In this document: piece after piece, positions 17,236 to 31,240 of the stretch
How positions within the stretch are numbered: position 1 is the first letter of the stretch
Layout of the letters: each line of letters starts with the position of its first letter
Assembly: GCF_000373925.1 (NCBI RefSeq)
Contig: NZ_KB892740.1
Span: forward strand, 1 to 64,000
DNA from: Actinopolymorpha alba DSM 45243
GTDB taxonomy: Bacteria > Actinomycetota > Actinomycetes > Propionibacteriales > Actinopolymorphaceae
Direction of reading: 5' to 3'
DNA length: 64,000 nt
The notes under the pieces: generated by a model
Seen by the model: the letters and a program-made list of their open reading frames with translations, nothing else
Told to the model about the DNA's origin: nothing
Database searches by the model: none
Translations under genes and position numbers: made by a program

Positions 17236-17241
17236 GGTGGG

Positions 17242-17316
17242 TGGGCCTAACTGGACTTGAACCAGTGACCTCTTCCTTATCAGGGAAGCGCTCTAACCGT
17301 GCTGAGCTATAGGCCC
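17242..17316 (-). tRNA. tRNA-Ile (anticodon GAT)
   Basis: A 75-base cloverleaf without encoded CCA. The anticodon arm reads CTTCCCTGATAAGGAAG, anticodon GAT for ATC/ATT. Acceptor GGGCCTA pairs with TAGGCCC, the T-loop is GTTCAAGTC and the discriminator base is A. It follows the DUF3566 gene downstream of gyrA, as in many actinomycetes. Confidence 0.96.
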
Positions 17317-17433
17317 GGGCGCCGATGAACGTTACCCCAACCCTAGCGTCCCGCCCAAACCGGGCTGGCAGCGGAGGGTCCACACGCCGCCGCGACCCTG
17401 GAATCGTCGCTGATCGCAGGGCGGTGACTTCGG

Positions 17434-18122
17434 TCAGTCATCCTCGGCAAGAGTGACCTCGAGGCCTCCGAGCAGGCTTGCGGAGAGGTTGTAGAGGAAC
17501 GCGCAGAGTGTCGCGATCGCGGTGATCAGCACCACGTCGACGACGCAGATCAGGGCGGTGAATCCGAGGACCCGCTGAAGCCCGACGTAGTCCTCGAGGT
17601 TGAACCGGGTGTCGGAGGCGCTACCGAGGACGTCGGTCACCGTGCGGCTGATCGAGTCATAGACCCCGGCGGCCTGGAGCACGTACCAGACAATCGTGAC
17701 GGCCACCACCGTGACGATCGCGAAGGCGATCGACAGCAGGAAGGCGGTCTTCATAACTGACCACGGGTCGACCCGGACAGCGCGGAGCCGCGCTCGGCGT
17801 ACCCGCCCGCCCGGGGTCTCCGGACGGGTGGGCGGAGTGGGAGCGACCTCGCGCGGGCGGAAGCCGTTGCCCTCCCGTGCGCGGTTGGGATCCGGTCGCT
17901 GCGGATCGGGACGGCGGACATCCGCTCGAGGTGGCACCGGCCGCGGGGGTGGCTGTGACGCCTCCAACCGTGGCGCTGCCTTCGCGGGCGTCGCCGTCGC
18001 CGGCGCTGCCTGGGTCGCCTCGGACTGCCCTCCACTCGGTCGTGCGGGCCCGGCCGGATTGCCGGTGCCCCCCGACGTGGAGATGACCTGGGTAGCGGAT
18101 TCTTCAGGCCCGCCGTTCCGTG

Positions 18123-18126
<4 letters not shown>
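17434..18126 (-). CDS. DUF3566 membrane protein downstream of gyrA
   Basis: A 230-residue protein. About 110 N-terminal residues are Pro/Arg/Ala-rich and probably disordered. The DUF3566 domain follows ([20 protein letters not shown] to the end), with two hydrophobic helices near residues 125-150 and 190-215 and the conserved [13 protein letters not shown] end. The GTG start overlaps the gyrA stop by four bases (GTGA), so it is translationally coupled to gyrase. The family is restricted to actinomycetes and always near gyrA; its role is unknown, possibly envelope-linked. Confidence 0.88.
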
Positions 18127-20717
<2,591 letters not shown>

Positions 20718-20760
20718 AAGCCCTGTTCCTTAACAGAAATACAGAAGTAGCCGGGCACGA

Positions 20761-22832
<2,072 letters not shown>

Positions 22833-23018
22833 CCTGCCCGGACACCCAGAGGCCCGCGTGGCAGGCCCCTGAAGCCACTCTGACCCGCGCAGCGGTAGGA
22901 CAGGTACCCCCCTTCATGTCCGCGCGGCCGTAAAGCGATCTGCGGCGCTTCTGTCGGCGATGAGCGATGGCCCTCAGACACCGTCTGGACGCCGTCTCAG
23001 CGGCGTCGGGTCACCCCG

Positions 23019-23639
23019 TCAGCCGTACGTGTCGCGCGGACCGACGCCGTCCCGGGTGGTACGTGGTCCCTTCCGCCAACTCGGAGCAGCCGGGCCGAGC
23101 ACGACCACCCGGCTGACGGTGCCGTCGCCGAGTTCTTCGTTCAGCCGCTTCACCAGGCTGGGGGCGAGGAGCCGGACCTGTGTGGCCCACGCGGTGGAGT
23201 CCGCCTGCACCGTCAGCTCCTGGTCGACGTAGCGCACGGCGCGGCAGTGCGCCGCCACGTCCGGTCCGACGATGTGGTCCCATCGGGCGATCGCGCCGGC
23301 GACGGCAACGCTGCTGGTCCAGCCGCGCTCGTTGACGAGCCGGTCGATGGTGGAGTCAAGCGCCTGTGGGTCCCGATCGTCAGGCCGCGCTCCCGACCGG
23401 GTCGAGCGGTCGCGTCCAGTCCTCGTCCGCCGAGTTTTCCGGCCACTCGACGTCCGGCCGGCGTGTTTGCCGGTCGCCCCGCGGGCTCCGGTGGCGGCCG
23501 CCGCACCGAGGGAGGCAGCCACCGCGCGGGCCAGGTCGAGCCCGGTGGGGTTCCAGGACGACTCCGACATGTCGCCATTCGCGCCAGGCTCAGGCGACTC
23601 AGTCGGCGGGGCCGGTCGCTGACGCCCGTCATCCGACAC
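23019..23639 (-). CDS. DUF721 (DciA-like) protein
   Basis: About 206 residues from GTG 23639, which has AAGGTGAGG at six bases; GTG 23651 is an alternative. The N-terminal half is Ala/Arg/Gly-rich and basic. The DUF721 domain lies at about 100-190 with [19 protein letters not shown] and [18 protein letters not shown]. The family includes DciA, the replicative-helicase loader/regulator of bacteria without DnaC. It overlaps the end of recF by 11 bases, as in most actinomycetes, and precedes gyrB. The function is by family only. Confidence 0.85.
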   Translation of the reverse strand: MSDDGRQRPAPPTESPEPGANGDMSESSWNPTGLDLARAVAASLGAAAATGARGATGKHAGRTSSGRKTRRTRTGRDRSTRSGARPDDRDPQALDSTIDRLVNERGWTSSVAVAGAIARWDHIVGPDVAAHCRAVRYVDQELTVQADSTAWATQVRLLAPSLVKRLNEELGDGTVSRVVVLGPAAPSWRKGPRTTRDGVGPRDTYG

Positions 23640-24741
23640 GGCGTACCTCACCTTCGGCGACGACGTGACGAACGCCGGTCAGCTGGGGTGGCACGTCCTC
23701 GGGAACGGCGGCCGTCACCAGCACCTGTTCCGCACCGGCCACGAGCGTCGCGAGGCGACTCCGTCGAGCACTGTCCAGCTCGGCGAAGACGTCGTCGAGG
23801 ATCAGGACGGGTTCGCCGCCGTCGCCGCACAACAGGTCGTACGCCGCGAGCCGCACGGCAAGCGCCATCGACCAGGACTCACCGTGGCTGGCGTACCCCT
23901 TGGCGGGGAACTCTCCGAGGCTCAGCAGGAGGTCGTCGCGATGCGGGCCGACCAGGGAGACGCCCCGGCGGAGTTCATCGCTTCGCCGCTCGGCGAGCGC
24001 GTCGGTGAGCTTGTCGGCAAGCGCCGCCGCGGTGGTCGCGTCGCCGAGCTCGACGCCACTGCGATAGTCGATCCGGGCCTCCTCCTGGGCGGGGGAGACG
24101 TGCGCATACGCCTTCGCGACCAGGGGTTGGAGCACCTCGACCGTCGCCAGGCGAGCGGCCAGAAGCTCGCCACCCAGCCGAGCGAGGTGCGCGTCCCAGG
24201 CGTCCAGCGTCCGGAGCGCGCCCGCGGACGCCTGAGCGGCCGTCTTGAGGAGGGTGTTGCGCTGGCGGAGGACCCGCTCGTAGTCCTGGCGTACGCCGGC
24301 CAGCCGGGGGGTACGGGCGACGAGGAGTTCGTCGAGGAACCGGCGGCGGGTGTCGGGATCTCCCTTGACCAGGGCCAGGTCCTCGGGAGCGAAGAGGACG
24401 GTACGGAGGACGCCGAGCACGTCACGGGTTCGCGACACCGGCGCGCGGTTGAGCCGCGCCCGGTTGGAACGCCCCGGGGTGATCTCGATCTCGATCAGGG
24501 CGTGCCGCCCGTCCCGCACCACGTCGCCCCTGACGATCGACCTGGTCGCGCCGGACCGCACGAGTGGCCCGTCGTTCGGGACGCGATGGGATCCGAGCGT
24601 CGCGAGATAGCCGACCGCCTCGACCAGATTGGTCTTGCCCTGGCCGTTCTGCCCCACGAAGACCGTGACGCCTGGCTCGAGGGGAAGCTCGACGCCGGCG
24701 TAGTTACGGAAGTCGGTGAGCGACAGGTGAGCGATGTACAC
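23629..24741 (-). CDS. recF: DNA replication/repair protein RecF
   Basis: A 370-residue SMC-like ABC ATPase. It starts [19 protein letters not shown], with Walker [10 protein letters not shown] near residues 30-38, signature [19 protein letters not shown] and Walker [13 protein letters not shown]. RecF binds gapped duplex DNA and helps load RecA with RecO and RecR. It sits between gnd and the DUF721 gene, 21 bases after gnd, in the standard actinobacterial dnaN-gnd-recF order, so probably in one transcript. Confidence 0.96.
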   Translation of the reverse strand: MYIAHLSLTDFRNYAGVELPLEPGVTVFVGQNGQGKTNLVEAVGYLATLGSHRVPNDGPLVRSGATRSIVRGDVVRDGRHALIEIEITPGRSNRARLNRAPVSRTRDVLGVLRTVLFAPEDLALVKGDPDTRRRFLDELLVARTPRLAGVRQDYERVLRQRNTLLKTAAQASAGALRTLDAWDAHLARLGGELLAARLATVEVLQPLVAKAYAHVSPAQEEARIDYRSGVELGDATTAAALADKLTDALAERRSDELRRGVSLVGPHRDDLLLSLGEFPAKGYASHGESWSMALAVRLAAYDLLCGDGGEPVLILDDVFAELDSARRSRLATLVAGAEQVLVTAAVPEDVPPQLTGVRHVVAEGEVRRVG

Positions 24742-24762
24742 GGGAGCTGACCGCCGAGGCGC

Positions 24763-25671
24763 TCAGGGAGCTTCGGTGTCCGGACGGACCGCAGTCGCGT
24801 CCGGGTGGACCGCGTGGCCGCCGAACTGGTTGCGCATCGCCGCGATCGCCTTCATCGCGGGGGAGTCGTCCTGGCGGGACGCGAACCGCGCGAAGAGGGC
24901 AGCGGAGATGGCGGGCATGGGTACGGCGTTCTCGATCGCCGCTTCGACCGTCCAGCGTCCTTCGCCGGAGTCTTCGGCGTACCCCTTGATCGTGGCGAGA
25001 CCGTCGTCCTCTTCGAGTGCGGCGACCAGAAGGTCGAGCAGCCACGACCGGATGACGGTGCCCTCCCGCCAGGACCGGAACACGTCGGTGACGTTGTCGA
25101 CGATGTCGGTGGCCTCGAGCAGCTCGTAGCCCTCGGCGTACGCCTGCATGAGGCCGTACTCGATGCCGTTGTGGACCATCTTGGCGAAGTGGCCGGCACC
25201 CACCTTGCCGGCGTGGACGAACCCGAACTCGCCCTCGGGCTTCAGCGCGTCGAACGCCGGTTGGACCTTCGCGACGTGTTCGGCACGGCCACCGCACATG
25301 AGGGCGTAGCCGTTGGTACGACCCCACACGCCACCGGACACGCCGCAGTCGACGAAGCCGATGCCCTTTGTGGCGAGCAGCTCTGCGTTGTGGAGGTCGT
25401 CGGTCCAGCGGGAGTTGCCGCCGTCGACGACGACGTCCCCCTCGCCGAGCAGGTCGGACAGCTGCCTGATCACGGACTTGGTCGGCGGTCCGGCCGGCAC
25501 CATCACCCACACCACGCGGGGGCTCGCCAGCCGTTGGGTGAGTTCGGAGAGGCTGGCCGCGTCGGAAACCTCGGGGTTGGTGTCGTAGCCGACGACCGTG
25601 TGCCCCTTCGCGCGAAGGCGTTCGCGCATGTTGGCGCCCATCTTGCCCAGGCCAACGAGCCCGATCTCCAT
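24763..25671 (-). CDS. gnd: 6-phosphogluconate dehydrogenase, decarboxylating (short GntZ/YqeC type)
   Basis: About 302 residues from ATG 25671, with GGAGGG ten bases upstream. The Rossmann motif GLVGLGKMGANM opens the protein; DGGNSRW and KMVHNGIEYGLMQAYAEG are the substrate and catalytic segments of 6PGDH. The short length fits the 300-residue NAD-preferring class rather than the 470-residue form. It oxidises 6-phosphogluconate to ribulose-5-phosphate with CO2 release. Its place between dnaN and recF is conserved in actinomycetes, though the metabolic link to replication is unclear. Confidence 0.93.
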   Translation of the reverse strand: MEIGLVGLGKMGANMRERLRAKGHTVVGYDTNPEVSDAASLSELTQRLASPRVVWVMVPAGPPTKSVIRQLSDLLGEGDVVVDGGNSRWTDDLHNAELLATKGIGFVDCGVSGGVWGRTNGYALMCGGRAEHVAKVQPAFDALKPEGEFGFVHAGKVGAGHFAKMVHNGIEYGLMQAYAEGYELLEATDIVDNVTDVFRSWREGTVIRSWLLDLLVAALEEDDGLATIKGYAEDSGEGRWTVEAAIENAVPMPAISAALFARFASRQDDSPAMKAIAAMRNQFGGHAVHPDATAVRPDTEAP

Positions 25672-25757
25672 GACGACCAGTCCCTCCACTCCACGACAGG
25701 TCCGGTGCTCACCTTCCAGGCAACCACCCTGGGGCATGGGCGTGAGTCCCGCGGGGG

Positions 25758-26906
25758 TTAGTTCTGCAGGCGCACCGGCATGAGCAGGTAGCGGTAGTCG
25801 GTGTTGGGCTCGGCGTCGGCCGCGGCCAGTCCGGTGAGGACCGCTGGGCGGGTGGGTTGGGTGAACGAGAACTGCGCCACCGGCGCTTCCAGCGCCCCGA
25901 GCCCGTCGAGGAGGTACTGCGGGTTGAAGCCGATCGTCAACGACTCGCCCTCGATGGCGGCCTCGATCGACTCCGATGCCTGGGCCTCGTCGCTGCTGCC
26001 GGCCTCGAGCGTGGCCTGACCGTCGCCGAGCGTCAGCCGGATGGGCGTGTTGCGTTCGGCGACGAGGGCGACCCGCTTGAGCGACTCCACCAGCGGGGCC
26101 GTCTCGACCCGCGCGACCGTCTGCTGCTCAGGCGGGAAGAGCGTGCGGTATTTCGGGAACTCACCGTCAAGGAGCCGGGTGGTGGTGCGGCGCATCGTGC
26201 CACCGCTGATGCCCGCGAAACCGACAAGACCCTCGCCGGTGCCAGAGCCGGGCACGGCAAGCGCGATCGTGACATCGGAACCGGACGCGAACGCCTTGGC
26301 GGTGTCGGCGAGAACGCGAGCAGGCACGAGCGCGGTGGCGGACAGATCGGGCTTCTCGGGCGTCCAGGAGAACTCCCGGACGGCGAGTCGGTAGCGGTCG
26401 GTGGCCGCGAGCGTGACGGCCGAGCCCTCGATCTCGATTCGTACGCCGGTGAGGACCGGCAGCATGTCGTCGCGTCCTGCCGCCACGGCCACCTGCGAGA
26501 CGGCGTTGGCGAACACATCGCCCTTGACGATGCCCGACGCGGTCGGCATCTCCGGAAGCTCGGGGTAGTCCTCGACGGGCAACGTCTGGACCGTGAACCT
26601 CGCGCTGCGGCAGGTCACCACGACCTTGCCGCCGTCGGCGGTCAGGTCGACGGGTTGGGCCGGAAGGCTCCGGCTGATGTCGGCGAGGAGGCGTCCGGAC
26701 ACGAGGGCCGAGCCTTCGCTGGTGACCTCGGCCGGGACCTGGACGCGTGCCGAAGTCTCGTAGTCGAAGCCGGACAGCAGGAGCTCACCGTCTCTGGCAT
26801 CGATCAGCATGCCGGCGAGGACGGGCAACGAGGGGCGGGACGGGAGGCTGCGTGCCACCCACGCCACAGCATCGGCGAGGACATCACGGTCGACACGGAA
26901 CTTCAC
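25758..26906 (-). CDS. dnaN: DNA polymerase III sliding clamp (beta subunit)
   Basis: A 382-residue clamp with three repeated clamp folds. MKFRVDRDVLADAVAWVARS begins domain 1, ALVSGRLLADISRSLP and MLPVLTGVRIEI mark domain boundaries, and the C-terminus ends YLLMPVRLQN, close to the consensus MPM/VRL tail that lines the protein-binding cleft. The ring tethers polymerase III and repair proteins to DNA. It lies just beyond oriC, on the same strand as dnaA, and starts the dnaN-gnd-recF-DUF721 series. Confidence 0.97.
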   Translation of the reverse strand: MKFRVDRDVLADAVAWVARSLPSRPSLPVLAGMLIDARDGELLLSGFDYETSARVQVPAEVTSEGSALVSGRLLADISRSLPAQPVDLTADGGKVVVTCRSARFTVQTLPVEDYPELPEMPTASGIVKGDVFANAVSQVAVAAGRDDMLPVLTGVRIEIEGSAVTLAATDRYRLAVREFSWTPEKPDLSATALVPARVLADTAKAFASGSDVTIALAVPGSGTGEGLVGFAGISGGTMRRTTTRLLDGEFPKYRTLFPPEQQTVARVETAPLVESLKRVALVAERNTPIRLTLGDGQATLEAGSSDEAQASESIEAAIEGESLTIGFNPQYLLDGLGALEAPVAQFSFTQPTRPAVLTGLAAADAEPNTDYRYLLMPVRLQN

Positions 26907-27371
26907 CGCTCATCGCCTCCTCGACATAGGGCAGCCCACGGTGAGAGAGCACGACCGTACACCGGGGCGATCGGGACGTGTCGCGCCGGGGCGGACCGTC
27001 GGGTTCGGGGGCAGGGACGGTGCGGTCCCCAGATCGCGCCGTTGTGGATTGTGGAGTTTTTGTAATTCACGTGAGGAGACTCAGCATCGTCGTAGGTTCG
27101 GTGGACACTGTGGATAAGAAGGATTTCTGCAGGTCAGAACTCTTTCTGTCATCCACGACGGTTGTGGGTCGAGCTTGGGATAACCGGGGTCCCCTGTGGA
27201 GCGTTGCCGGCCATCCCACGCGATCCACACTCCTTCCCCGTCTGCTTCCCCGTCGATCCACAGAGTTGTCCCCAGGGTGTGAGGAGTAAGCCGCAGCTGC
27301 GATCAAACGTGATGAAAAGGAACATTCGACCGCGATGGCTCGCTACACATCGGGAGAAGCCGGCGACTGGG
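26907..27371. other. Chromosomal replication origin region (oriC)
   Basis: A 465-base gap between dnaA and dnaN, less GC-rich than its surroundings, with many DnaA-box-like nonamers. The best is TGTGGATAA at 27109-27117, a perfect match to the consensus in reverse. Others include TTGTGGATT 27042, TTGTGGAGT 27049, TCATCCACG 27149, TTGGGATAA 27175, TGTGGAGCG 27195, CGATCCACA 27221 and 27254, and TTGTCCCCA 27266. Both orientations occur. T-rich stretches near 27057-27067 and 27141-27150 could unwind. The dnaN promoter and ribosome site also lie here. Confidence 0.88.
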
Positions 27372-28883
27372 TCAGGACGAGCGGGCCTGTTGCTTGATGC
27401 GGTTCGTCAGCTCAGTGACCTGGTTGTAGACACTGCGGCGTTCGGCCATGAGTTGGCGGATCTTGCGGTCGGCGTGCATGACCGTCGTGTGATCGCGGCC
27501 GCCGAACTGCTGCCCGATCTTGGGGAGCGAGAGGTCCGTCAGCTCCCGGCAGAGATACATCGCGATCTGCCGTGCGGTGACGAGCACCCGGCTACGGCTC
27601 GACCCGCACAGGTCGTCCATGGACAGCCCGAAGTAGGACGACGTCTGCGCCATGATCTGGCCGGCGGTGATCTCGGGTTCCCCGCCGGTGGGGATGAGGT
27701 CCTTGAGCACGATCTCGGCGAGCGCGAGGTCGACCGCCTGACGGTTGAGACTGGCGAACGCCGTGACCCGGATCAGCGCGCCCTCGAGCTCCCGGATGTT
27801 CGTCTGGATCTTGCTGGCGATGAACTCCAGCACCTCCGGCGGCGCGGTGAGGCGTTCCTGGGCGGCCTTCTTGCGCAGGATCGCGATCCTGGTCTCGAGA
27901 TCCGGCGGCTGGATGTCGGTGATCAGGCCCCACTCGAACCTGTTGCGCAGCCGGTCCTCCAGGGTTTCCAGTCGCTTCGGCGGCCGGTCGGAGGAGATCA
28001 CGATCTGCTTGTTGGCGTTGTGGAGCGCGTTGAACGTGTGGAAGAACTCCTCCTGCGTCCGCTCTTTGTTCTCCAGGAACTGGATGTCGTCGACGAGCAG
28101 GACGTCGACGTCGCGGTAGCGGCGCTGGAACGTGGGTGCCTTGTCGTCCCGGATCGAGTTGATGAAGTCGTTGGTGAACTCTTCGCTGGAGACGTACCGG
28201 ATCCGGGCGTTCGCGTAGAGATTGCGTACGTAGTGCCCGATGGCGTGGAGCAGGTGGGTTTTGCCGAGTCCGGAGTCGCCGTAGATCAGCAACGGGTTGT
28301 ACGCCTTGCCCGGGGCCTCCGACACCGCCACGGCCGCGGCGTGCGCGAAGCGGTTCGACGAGCCGATGACGAACGTGTCGAACATGTACTTCGGATTGAG
28401 CCGCGGGGGCTCGCTGTCGGCGCGTACCGGTTGACCAGGTGGTGCTGACGACAGTGCGAACGCGTCGGGATTGCTCGGGCTGACGGCGAGCCCGGAACGC
28501 TGCGGCTCGTCGTGGTCGGGCAGCGGGGTCGCGCCCGGTGGCATCGACCCAGGGCCGGCGGCGGTGCTTTCGTCGGCGTCCGCGGACCGGGGCTCATCGA
28601 CATCGTCGACGTCGTCCAGAGACAGGGAAGGCTCAACGGTGATCGCGAGCCTGACCGGCTGGCCGAGCGCTGACGTCAGCGCCTCCTCCAGGCGGGGGCG
28701 CAGTTTCGTCTCGAGTTGGGTCCGTGTGAAGTCGTCGCGGACAGCGACGATGGCGGTGTTGCCGTGTAACGTGACCGGCCGGCTCTGTGCCAGCCACACC
28801 CGGTGGGTAGGTCCTAGCTCCTGGTCGAGGTCATCACGGACGTGTCGCCAGGTGGCACTCAACGCGTCAGGCTCTGCGGCCAC
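27372..28883 (-). CDS. dnaA: Chromosomal replication initiator DnaA
   Basis: About 503 residues from GTG 28883, preceded by GGGAG at seven bases; this start puts the conserved Trp of domain I near residue 12, as in relatives. Upstream codons are open to 29030 but lack family similarity. Domain I is about 1-85, a variable acidic/Pro-rich domain II 90-165, then AAA+ with Walker A GDSGLGKTHLL and Walker B VDVLLVDDIQFL, and domain IV with FGGRDHTTVMHA, the DnaA-box-binding signature. Binds the boxes on both flanks to unwind oriC. Confidence 0.97.
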   Translation of the reverse strand: MAAEPDALSATWRHVRDDLDQELGPTHRVWLAQSRPVTLHGNTAIVAVRDDFTRTQLETKLRPRLEEALTSALGQPVRLAITVEPSLSLDDVDDVDEPRSADADESTAAGPGSMPPGATPLPDHDEPQRSGLAVSPSNPDAFALSSAPPGQPVRADSEPPRLNPKYMFDTFVIGSSNRFAHAAAVAVSEAPGKAYNPLLIYGDSGLGKTHLLHAIGHYVRNLYANARIRYVSSEEFTNDFINSIRDDKAPTFQRRYRDVDVLLVDDIQFLENKERTQEEFFHTFNALHNANKQIVISSDRPPKRLETLEDRLRNRFEWGLITDIQPPDLETRIAILRKKAAQERLTAPPEVLEFIASKIQTNIRELEGALIRVTAFASLNRQAVDLALAEIVLKDLIPTGGEPEITAGQIMAQTSSYFGLSMDDLCGSSRSRVLVTARQIAMYLCRELTDLSLPKIGQQFGGRDHTTVMHADRKIRQLMAERRSVYNQVTELTNRIKQQARSS

Positions 28884-28997
28884 TGCGCCACTCCCGTCTC
28901 CGTCAGGCGGTTCGATGCCCCGTGCGCTTGCGAGCGTCACGGCGACGCGGGTGAAGCACTGCCGTGGCTCTTGGTGAGCGACTCCGGTGGCCGGATG

Positions 28998-29043
28998 ACA
29001 TCCACAGATCCTTCCACAGCCTGTGCACAATCGCTGTGGAAGA
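28998..29043. promoter_or_regulatory. DnaA-box-like cluster upstream of dnaA
   Basis: ACATCCACA (28998-29006), CTTCCACAG (29011-29019), TGTGCACA (29022-29029) and TGTGGAAGA (29035-29043) lie close together before dnaA. They resemble DnaA boxes with one or two mismatches and suggest autoregulation or a second origin part. The remaining bases to the rpmH promoter show no other clear feature. Confidence 0.5.
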
Positions 29044-29217
29044 CCTTAGGGGGTCGAGGAACGTAGCAACCTCACAACGGGCACATCAAGGGTTGTTCAC
29101 GCTCAAGGCGCCAGCTTTGGGCTGATTCTCAGGGCGGCTCCGGCGTGTCGAGTCGACATCAAGACGGCCGACTTCAAGACTTGGCGGTTGCCCTCGCGCC
29201 GGCGAGAGAGACCCGGT

Positions 29218-29247
29218 TTGACCGAGCGACCGGCCGGCCCGTACCGT
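29218..29247 (+). promoter_or_regulatory. Probable rpmH promoter
   Basis: TTGACC at 29218-29223 and TACCGT at 29242-29247 are separated by 18 bases, a good match to the housekeeping sigma consensus of actinomycetes. It would transcribe rpmH-rnpA-yidD-yidC from about 29254, leaving a long leader of about 145 bases. Confidence 0.55.
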
Positions 29248-29284
29248 GGATCGGTCACGATGCCGTTCTCTCGGCGATCGCCGT

Positions 29285-29401
29285 ATGCTCACGGACAGTC
29301 GCAATGTCACGCTGGAGGCGTGCGCTGCGCCGCGGGTGGACGGTGTCGTCGAGCAGCCGGCACCCGCGATCTTCCTCAATGACCCGGGAGACTCCCTGTG
29401 A
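29285..29401 (+). CDS. Possible 38-residue leader ORF coupled to rpmH
   Basis: ATG 29285 opens 38 codons (starting [13 protein letters not shown], ending FLNDPGDSL) and stops at TGA 29399-29401, overlapping the rpmH GTG by GTGA. No ribosome site is visible, and the ATG overlaps a -10-like TATGCT. It may be chance, or a coupled leader peptide. No family is recognised. Confidence 0.25.
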   Translation: MLTDSRNVTLEACAAPRVDGVVEQPAPAIFLNDPGDSL

Positions 29402-29532
29402 AGCGCACATTCCAGCCCAACAACCGGCGACGCCACAAGACGCACGGGTTCCGGCTGCGGATGCGGACCCGTGCTGGCCGCGCCATCCTCGCTGCTCGAC
29501 GGCGCAAGGGGCGCCAGCGCCTCGCCGTCTGA
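29398..29532 (+). CDS. rpmH: 50S ribosomal protein L34
   Basis: A 44-residue basic protein: [20 protein letters not shown], then [20 protein letters not shown], the full L34 signature. It is a small subunit-stabilising protein of the large ribosomal subunit. GTG 29398 follows GGGAG at nine bases. It heads the rpmH-rnpA-yidD-yidC-jag-rsmG series transcribed away from dnaA. Confidence 0.97.
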   Translation: MKRTFQPNNRRRHKTHGFRLRMRTRAGRAILAARRRKGRQRLAV

Positions 29533-29568
29533 GACGGCTGAGGTCCCGCCCAGGTCGAACTCGATGTC

Positions 29569-29937
29569 GTGGTGCCGACTCGTCATCGGATGCGCCGCTC
29601 GGCTGACTTCGCTACGGCTGTTCGCCGTGGCCGCCGAGCGGCGCGGTCGACGTTGGTCGCCCACCTGGTGGTTCTCCCCGACGGGGAGCTACCGAGGGTC
29701 GGATTCGTGGTGAGCCGAGCGGTTGGTCAGGCCGTGGTCCGCAATTTGGTACGCCGAAGGCTCCGGCATCTGGCGCAGGATCGACTTGGTCTCCTGCCCG
29801 CCGGAACCTTACTCGTCGTACGCGCGTTACCGTCGGCAGCGAGGGCGTCTAACGAAGAGTTGGCACGTGACCTCGACGCGGCGCTAGGCGTAGTGGTTGC
29901 GCGGCCGCGGTTTCTCGCGTCGGAGAGTGCGCGGTGA
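29569..29937 (+). CDS. rnpA: Ribonuclease P protein component
   Basis: A 122-residue basic protein. [17 protein letters not shown] at the start, [16 protein letters not shown] and the RNR signature [11 protein letters not shown] identify RnpA, the protein cofactor that helps RNase P RNA bind pre-tRNA. GTG 29569 is used; GTG 29572 would give one residue less. It overlaps yidD by four bases (GTGA). Confidence 0.95.
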   Translation: MVPTRHRMRRSADFATAVRRGRRAARSTLVAHLVVLPDGELPRVGFVVSRAVGQAVVRNLVRRRLRHLAQDRLGLLPAGTLLVVRALPSAARASNEELARDLDAALGVVVARPRFLASESAR

Positions 29938-30194
29938 AGACCGTTCTTGTAGTACTACTCAAGGGCTACCGGATGTTCGTGAGTCCCTTGTACGGCCAGG
30001 TGTGCCGCTATCACCCGTCCTGTTCGGCGTACGCCCTGCAGGCGATCGAAACTCATGGGGCTCTTCGCGGCAGCTGGCTGGCGATTCGCCGGCTGGCACG
30101 TTGCCATCCCTGGACGCCCGGCGGATACGACCCTGTACCGCCGGCCCGACCGCGCGCCGGCGTGGGCGCGCCAACCCACATCCGAGGTGCGTGA
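29934..30194 (+). CDS. yidD: Membrane protein insertion efficiency factor YidD
   Basis: An 86-residue protein with the YidD core [20 protein letters not shown] and [19 protein letters not shown], including the conserved Cys residues, and [14 protein letters not shown]. YidD is an amphipathic membrane-associated helper of YidC. The GTG overlaps the rnpA stop and yidC follows three bases later, so the three are coupled. Confidence 0.95.
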   Translation: MKTVLVVLLKGYRMFVSPLYGQVCRYHPSCSAYALQAIETHGALRGSWLAIRRLARCHPWTPGGYDPVPPARPRAGVGAPTHIRGA

Positions 30195-30197
30195 ATC

Positions 30198-31166
30198 GTG
30201 ACTTGGTACGACACGATCCTTTCCCCGCTCTACTTCGTCGTGTCGTGGATCATGCGGTCATTCCACACGATCTTCTCGCCACTCCTCGGGCCCGACTCCG
30301 GCTGGACGTGGGCGCTGTCGATCGTCGGTCTGGTCGTGGTGATCCGGATCCTCCTGATCCCGCTCTTCGTCCGCCAGATCCGGGCGAGCCGCAACATGGC
30401 GTTGCTCCAACCGAAGGTTCGTGAGCTCCAGAAGAAGTACGGCCATGACCGGGAGCGGATGGGCCAGGAGCTCATGAAGCTCTACAAGGAGAGCGGTACC
30501 AACCCGTTCTCCTCCTGCATGCCGATCCTGCTGCAGTCGCCGATCTTCATCGCGCTCTTCCGCGTCCTGGATGGTGCGGCCAACGGTGTGGTTCGAGGGA
30601 GTGGTCTCAACAAGGACCTCGTCGACTCGCTGCGCCACGCGACGATCTTCGGCGCGCAGATCTCAGACAAGTTCATCGGCGCCAACAGCCTGAACGTGCA
30701 GATCGTGACCGTTGTCCTCATCCTTCTGATGACGGCGACGACGTTCACGACGCAGCGGCAGCTGATGCGCAAGAACATGCCGCCAGAGGCGCTCACCGGT
30801 CAGTACGCCCAGCAGCAGAAGATCCTCCTGTATGTCCTGCCGCTCGTCTTCGCCGTAGGTGGCGTGAACTTCCCGGTTGGTGTGCTCATCTACTGGTTCA
30901 CCACCAACCTGTGGACGATGGGTCAGCAGTTCTGGGTGATTCGCCGGAACCCCGCGCCGGGTACCCCCGCCTACGAGGCGTTCCAGCATCGGAAGTCTCG
31001 CAAGGCCGAGCGCAAAGGCGTGGGGGTTCTCCTGCCAGGCTCGAAGGGAGCCCAGAATGGCGCGGCGGCGGCCGCCGTCGATGGCAGCGAGGCGGAAGCC
31101 GCGGCGCCAGCCGTCAGGCGGGTCCAGCCGCAGCGGTTGCCCCGGAGTAAGCGTAAGAGTCGTTGA
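30198..31166 (+). CDS. yidC: Membrane protein insertase YidC
   Basis: A 322-residue Oxa1-family insertase with about five membrane helices. Conserved parts include VVVIRILLIPLFVRQIR with the positively charged groove Arg, LYKESGTNPFSSCMPILLQS in the cytoplasmic loop, and GVNFPVGVLIYWFTTNLW near the end. The basic C-terminal tail (residues about 255-322) is Ala/Lys/Arg-rich and may contact the ribosome. It inserts membrane proteins alone or with SecYEG. It lacks the large periplasmic domain of proteobacteria, as expected. Confidence 0.96.
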   Translation: MTWYDTILSPLYFVVSWIMRSFHTIFSPLLGPDSGWTWALSIVGLVVVIRILLIPLFVRQIRASRNMALLQPKVRELQKKYGHDRERMGQELMKLYKESGTNPFSSCMPILLQSPIFIALFRVLDGAANGVVRGSGLNKDLVDSLRHATIFGAQISDKFIGANSLNVQIVTVVLILLMTATTFTTQRQLMRKNMPPEALTGQYAQQQKILLYVLPLVFAVGGVNFPVGVLIYWFTTNLWTMGQQFWVIRRNPAPGTPAYEAFQHRKSRKAERKGVGVLLPGSKGAQNGAAAAAVDGSEAEAAAPAVRRVQPQRLPRSKRKSR

Positions 31167-31240
31167 ACGTGACCACGGCGTGGTGCGTTCCGATGGTTTG
31201 TGAGGCGCCGGCCCATGGCGCAGACATGAAGGAGTAGGTC

